Below, piece after piece: positions 18,815 to 21,643 of a DNA stretch of 21,643 bases. Origin of the DNA: Penium margaritaceum (lineage: Eukaryota > Streptophyta > Zygnematophyceae > Desmidiales > Peniaceae); assembly GCA_023375785.1 (NCBI GenBank), contig SZWC01003570.1:168243-189885 (forward strand). The letters are read 5' to 3'. The notes beneath the pieces were generated by a model. That model was not told where the DNA came from, searched no databases, and saw only the letters and a list, made by a program, of their open reading frames with translations. Position 1 is the stretch's first letter. Every line of letters begins with the position of its first letter. The position numbers and the translations under genes were made by a program.

Positions 18815-20666
18815 ACGAAACATACCCATGTTGTGGGCATGTTCAGAGATGTATGCGCACTTTGGCCAGCCATTACGCCACACTGTGCAACTTAATCCTG
18901 AAGGGTCATATAATTGCTAGTCCATTCATGGAATTCCTGCACTTCAATCGCCCCCTCTGACCATTGTGGACTCGGGTTTTTATTTGTTGGATTTTTCCAC
19001 ACATGGTGTAATGTTCTTGTCATTGTCAGTGAAGTATCCCCATTTTGGCCGGTCATTGCGCACAATAGCCACACAGTGCCATGATTTGTTGAAGGTTTTG
19101 ACAGTTTCTAGCTCATGACTAGTATACCGTGCCAATATCTATTCAAGTTTTGGAAATGCATTAGTCCATGCCTAGTACATCTGCGCTCCTACTTTCCCCT
19201 TTGCCTGTTTCTAACTCGTGCTATGATCTAGTCAAAGTTGCCCACACATGATGTTGTGTTGTGGTCATGGCTAGGGCCATATGCCCAATTGGGCTGGTCA
19301 TTGCACAATATCTCCAGATCATGATACTATTTCTTGAGGGGTTTTGGTCAATGGAAGTGATGTATGCCCACTTTGGCCAGTCATTGCACACAATAGCCAC
19401 AATATTGCAATGTTTATTAGTGTTTTTACACTTTCTAGACCATCCCTACTATTTCTGCACTTTGGCGTCACCCTCTGACTAGTTTTGACTCATGCTAGTA
19501 TTTCTCAAAGTTGGCCACACATTACATGATGATGTGGTCACGGTAAGTGATACATGCGAACCTTGGCCAATCATTGCCCATGAAAGCCACACCATGCCTC
19601 TAGTATTTGAAAGTTTGTATACTTGACAGCTCATTCCTAGCTTGTATGTACTTTGATTTCCCCCTCCAACCATTTTTTCCTCGTGCTATGATTTGTTAAG
19701 TTGACCACATGCTGCGATGTTGTGGTCATGGTTTGTGACATCTGCTCACGTTGCCCATTCATTGTGCACGATAGCCACTGATAAAGTTTTAGGGTACTCT
19801 CTACGCAATTCCTTGTATGCCTGCACTTTAACTTCCCCCTTTAACCATTTCTTTCTTGTGATATAACTTGTTAAATTTGACCAGAGGTGGTGTAATGTTG
19901 TTTTCATTGTCAGTGATTCATGCCCGCTTTGGCCAGTCATTGCACACAATAGATACACCATGTTATTAGTTATTGACTGGTTTTACAGTTTCTTGCAAGT
20001 GCATATTTCTGCACTTTCATTTTCCCATCCAACTGCTTCCAACTTGTGCTGTGATATGTAGTGGTAGAACACACATAGAGTAATGTTGTGGTCATTGCTG
20101 GCCACATCTGTCCAGTTCGGCTGGTCATTGTGCATGACAGTTACAACGTGCCACAATTTTTGGAAGTTATACATCATTGCTAGCCCATGATTTCCCCCCA
20201 AACCAGCTCTACTTTGTGCTAGGAATTGTCAAAGTTATCCACACATGGTGGAATGTGATGGTCATGGACAGTGAAATGTGTTCAATTTGGCCGGTCATTG
20301 CGCACAGAAGACATAGCATGCCACTAGCTTTTGAAGGTTTTATACTTGTTTATCCATGCCTAGTATTCATGCACTTTGCATGCCCCCTTTGATTGTGTCT
20401 GACTCGTGCTATGATTTGCCAATTTTCACCACACATGGTGTAAGATTGTTGTAATAGTCAGTGAAATATGCCCACTTTGGCCAGTCATTTCACACGATAT
20501 CTGCAATGTGCACCTAGAAGTCAAGTGCATTTTGGCTTACGGGTACATTCCTATCATTCCTGCACTTTGATTACCCCTTTCAACCGTTTCAGACAGGTGC
20601 AATGATAACTTGTTGAAATTGACCCTACATGCCATGATGTTGTGGTCATGATTAGTGCCATCTTCC

Positions 20667-21262
20667 TGAGAAACTGCTAGGAAGCTTCCTAGCCTTGCTG
20701 CTGCTGACGTGGCGACACTGTCCAGTCAGCTGACGCACTAGCAAGCAGGCAGGTGCAAGAAACAGCAAGGATCAGGCTAGGGAGACCCGCAAAGTCTCAT
20801 AAGCTTCAATAGCTTAGTAAATGCAGAGAGAAATGACAAATGACAGGTCCAGGGCATAAATACCTGCCGCGGCGCACGGCGGGTGTCGCACGCGGCAGTC
20901 CAAGAGCTGTCCAAAAACCGGCCCAAAACCACTGTTTTGGCCGTAACTCTGCGCACACATGTCAGAATCCTACGCCGTCTGAACCTAGACGTGCAGAATC
21001 AAAAGACGCACGCAACGACTGGTCACATGCATGCATCCATCGACTGACAGCGAGTATATAATGCAAAAACATGCAAATGNCACAGCAGGGAGTCCCGGTG
21101 ACATCTGGGGCTCAGGAACAGTGGTCGGTCAGCTCCAGACGGGTAGGCCGCCGCCTGTCGTCGCGCCGGTGTCACCAGGTCCGCCTGCCTCAGGGATCTG
21201 CACGAGTATGGACACGGCCGAGTGGTCACAGTAAACTGTACAAGACGGCACAAAGCACAACA
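20667..21262. mobile_element. Solo LTR inserted in the satellite
   Basis: 596 bp starting TGAGAAAC and ending CACAACA (TG...CA), flanked by the 5-bp direct repeat CTTCC at 20662-20666 and 21263-21267. The satellite monomer reads continuously across it if one CTTCC is removed. Base composition is more GC-rich than the satellite. A TATA-like CATAAATACC lies at 20855-20864 if the element is read on the plus strand. There is no internal domain, so it is most likely the product of recombination between the two LTRs of a full element. It does not resemble either of the other LTRs here. The N at 21080 leaves its exact length open. Confidence 0.75.
21080..21080. other. Single-N base in the solo LTR
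   Basis: Undetermined base. Unlike the other Ns, no repeated sequence is seen on its two sides, so it may be a true gap of unknown size or an ambiguous base. Confidence 0.5.
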
Positions 21263-21435
21263 CTTCCCACCTTGGATGGTCGTTGCCCTGAATAGCCACA
21301 CTGTGCCATTGTTCATTTATTGTTTCCATCCTTCTTATCCCGTGTTTTTCACTCATACTTTGAAAGTCCCCTCTGACCGTTTCTGACTTGTGCTATGACT
21401 TGCCATGCATATACATGCCGTGTCCTCTTTTATTG
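21263..21435. repeat. Satellite continues after the solo LTR
   Basis: Resumes mid-monomer with CTTGGATGGTCGTTGCC, then AATAGCCACACTGTGCCATTG, CCCCTCTGACCGTTTCTGACTTGTGCTATGACTTG, in the same order and orientation as before the insertion. It fades after about 21435. Confidence 0.85.
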
Positions 21436-21529
21436 AGTGTAATGCTGTTCATCCGGGGACCAAAAGGGGGTTTCATTACTAGTTTCCATGTAAAGACTTG
21501 GGAATGCAACGACCACTATCCACCAGACT

Positions 21530-21534
<5 letters not shown>
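21436..21534. other. Short unassigned stretch
   Basis: GTGTAATGCTG at its start may be a last trace of satellite. The rest shows no gene or repeat. Confidence 0.4.
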
Positions 21535-21613
<79 letters not shown>

Positions 21614-21643
21614 GCACGCGCACACACGCACGCACGCACGCAC
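21535..21643. repeat. CA/CG dinucleotide microsatellite
   Basis: About 30 CA repeats, then a short CG run and a CGCA mixture, continuing to the end of the window. Alternating purine-pyrimidine DNA like this can adopt Z-form. Confidence 0.97.

Larger units (their letters stand above)
15328..20666. repeat. 185-bp satellite array, about 29 diverged monomers
   Basis: Head-to-tail monomers recognised by recurring blocks in fixed order: GTTGTGGTCATGGTCAGTGACAT, CCCACTTTGGCCGGTCATTGC, CACAATAGCCACACCGTGCCAC, TGAAGGTTTT, CTAGCCCATGCCTAGTATG, CTGCACTTTGATTGCCCCCTC, TGACTCGTGCTATGATTTGTC, AAAGTTGACCACACATGGTGTAA. The GTGGTCATGG block recurs near 15456, 15636, 15801, 15987, 16165, 16956, 17890, 18077, 19258, 19720, 20085 and 20638, mostly 165-190 bp apart. 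Monomers differ widely from one another. No open frame is conserved between units. Length and arrangement resemble centromeric or pericentromeric satellites, but function cannot be judged from sequence. Confidence 0.9.

Noticed and set aside
15328..20666. Many 60-100 codon open frames in the satellite on both strands
   Set aside because: None is conserved from monomer to monomer and all are interrupted differently; they are chance frames.
20840..21061. 73-codon frame in the solo LTR
   Set aside because: No motif, and it sits downstream of a TATA-like box inside an LTR, where non-coding sequence is expected.
15328..21435. CRISPR array
   Set aside because: Units are about 185 bp with drifting sequence throughout, not short identical repeats with unique spacers, and the DNA is eukaryotic.

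Overview
This looks like repeat-rich nuclear DNA from a eukaryote, most likely the green-plant (streptophyte) lineage. The clues are a retrotransposon primer-binding site matching plant initiator tRNA-Met, plant-type Ty3/gypsy and Ty1/copia proteins, good GT..AG splice sites, and a candidate NOI/RIN4-like motif, a family known from plants. A charophyte or early land plant would fit, but I cannot name a species. There are no operons, ribosome binding sites, rRNA or tRNA genes, or CRISPR arrays.

Layout. (1) 1-4829: two long copies and one fragment of a candidate host gene, each long copy preceded by a 17-bp minisatellite. Spliced at its best in-phase splice sites, the gene brings IPKFGAW together with an aromatic/FxxAR block, as in a NOI (RIN4-type) domain. 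Only the middle copy has a plausible 3' part (to about 3654). (2) 5208-12423: a decayed plus-strand Ty3/gypsy element in canonical order: 5' LTR, tRNA-Met primer site, gag, protease, RT, RNase H, integrase, chromodomain-like tail, polypurine tract, 3' LTR. Catalytic residues are lost in every enzyme. (3) 12438-12456: a sliver of the 185-bp satellite. (4) 12457-15327: a 5'-truncated, minus-strand Ty1/copia element with one LTR and an internal deletion fusing RT to RNase H. (5) 15328-21430: about 29 diverged monomers of a roughly 185-bp satellite, interrupted by a 596-bp solo LTR with a 5-bp target-site duplication (20662-21267). (6) 21535-21643: a CA/CG microsatellite.

Assembly caution. Single N bases at 946, 3971, 4396, 8848 and 21080 look like contig joins. 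At 8848 and at 3971/4396 the end of one contig is repeated, almost identically, at the start of a later one, so those duplications are probably unmerged overlaps or haplotypes. The gypsy element is then about 6.0 kb rather than 7.2 kb, and the number of NOI-like gene copies is uncertain.

Most interesting: the candidate NOI/RIN4-like gene behind a 17-bp minisatellite; a paired base change preserving a hairpin between the two RT copies; a perfect 18-bp palindrome inside one satellite monomer; and the clean solo LTR in the satellite.
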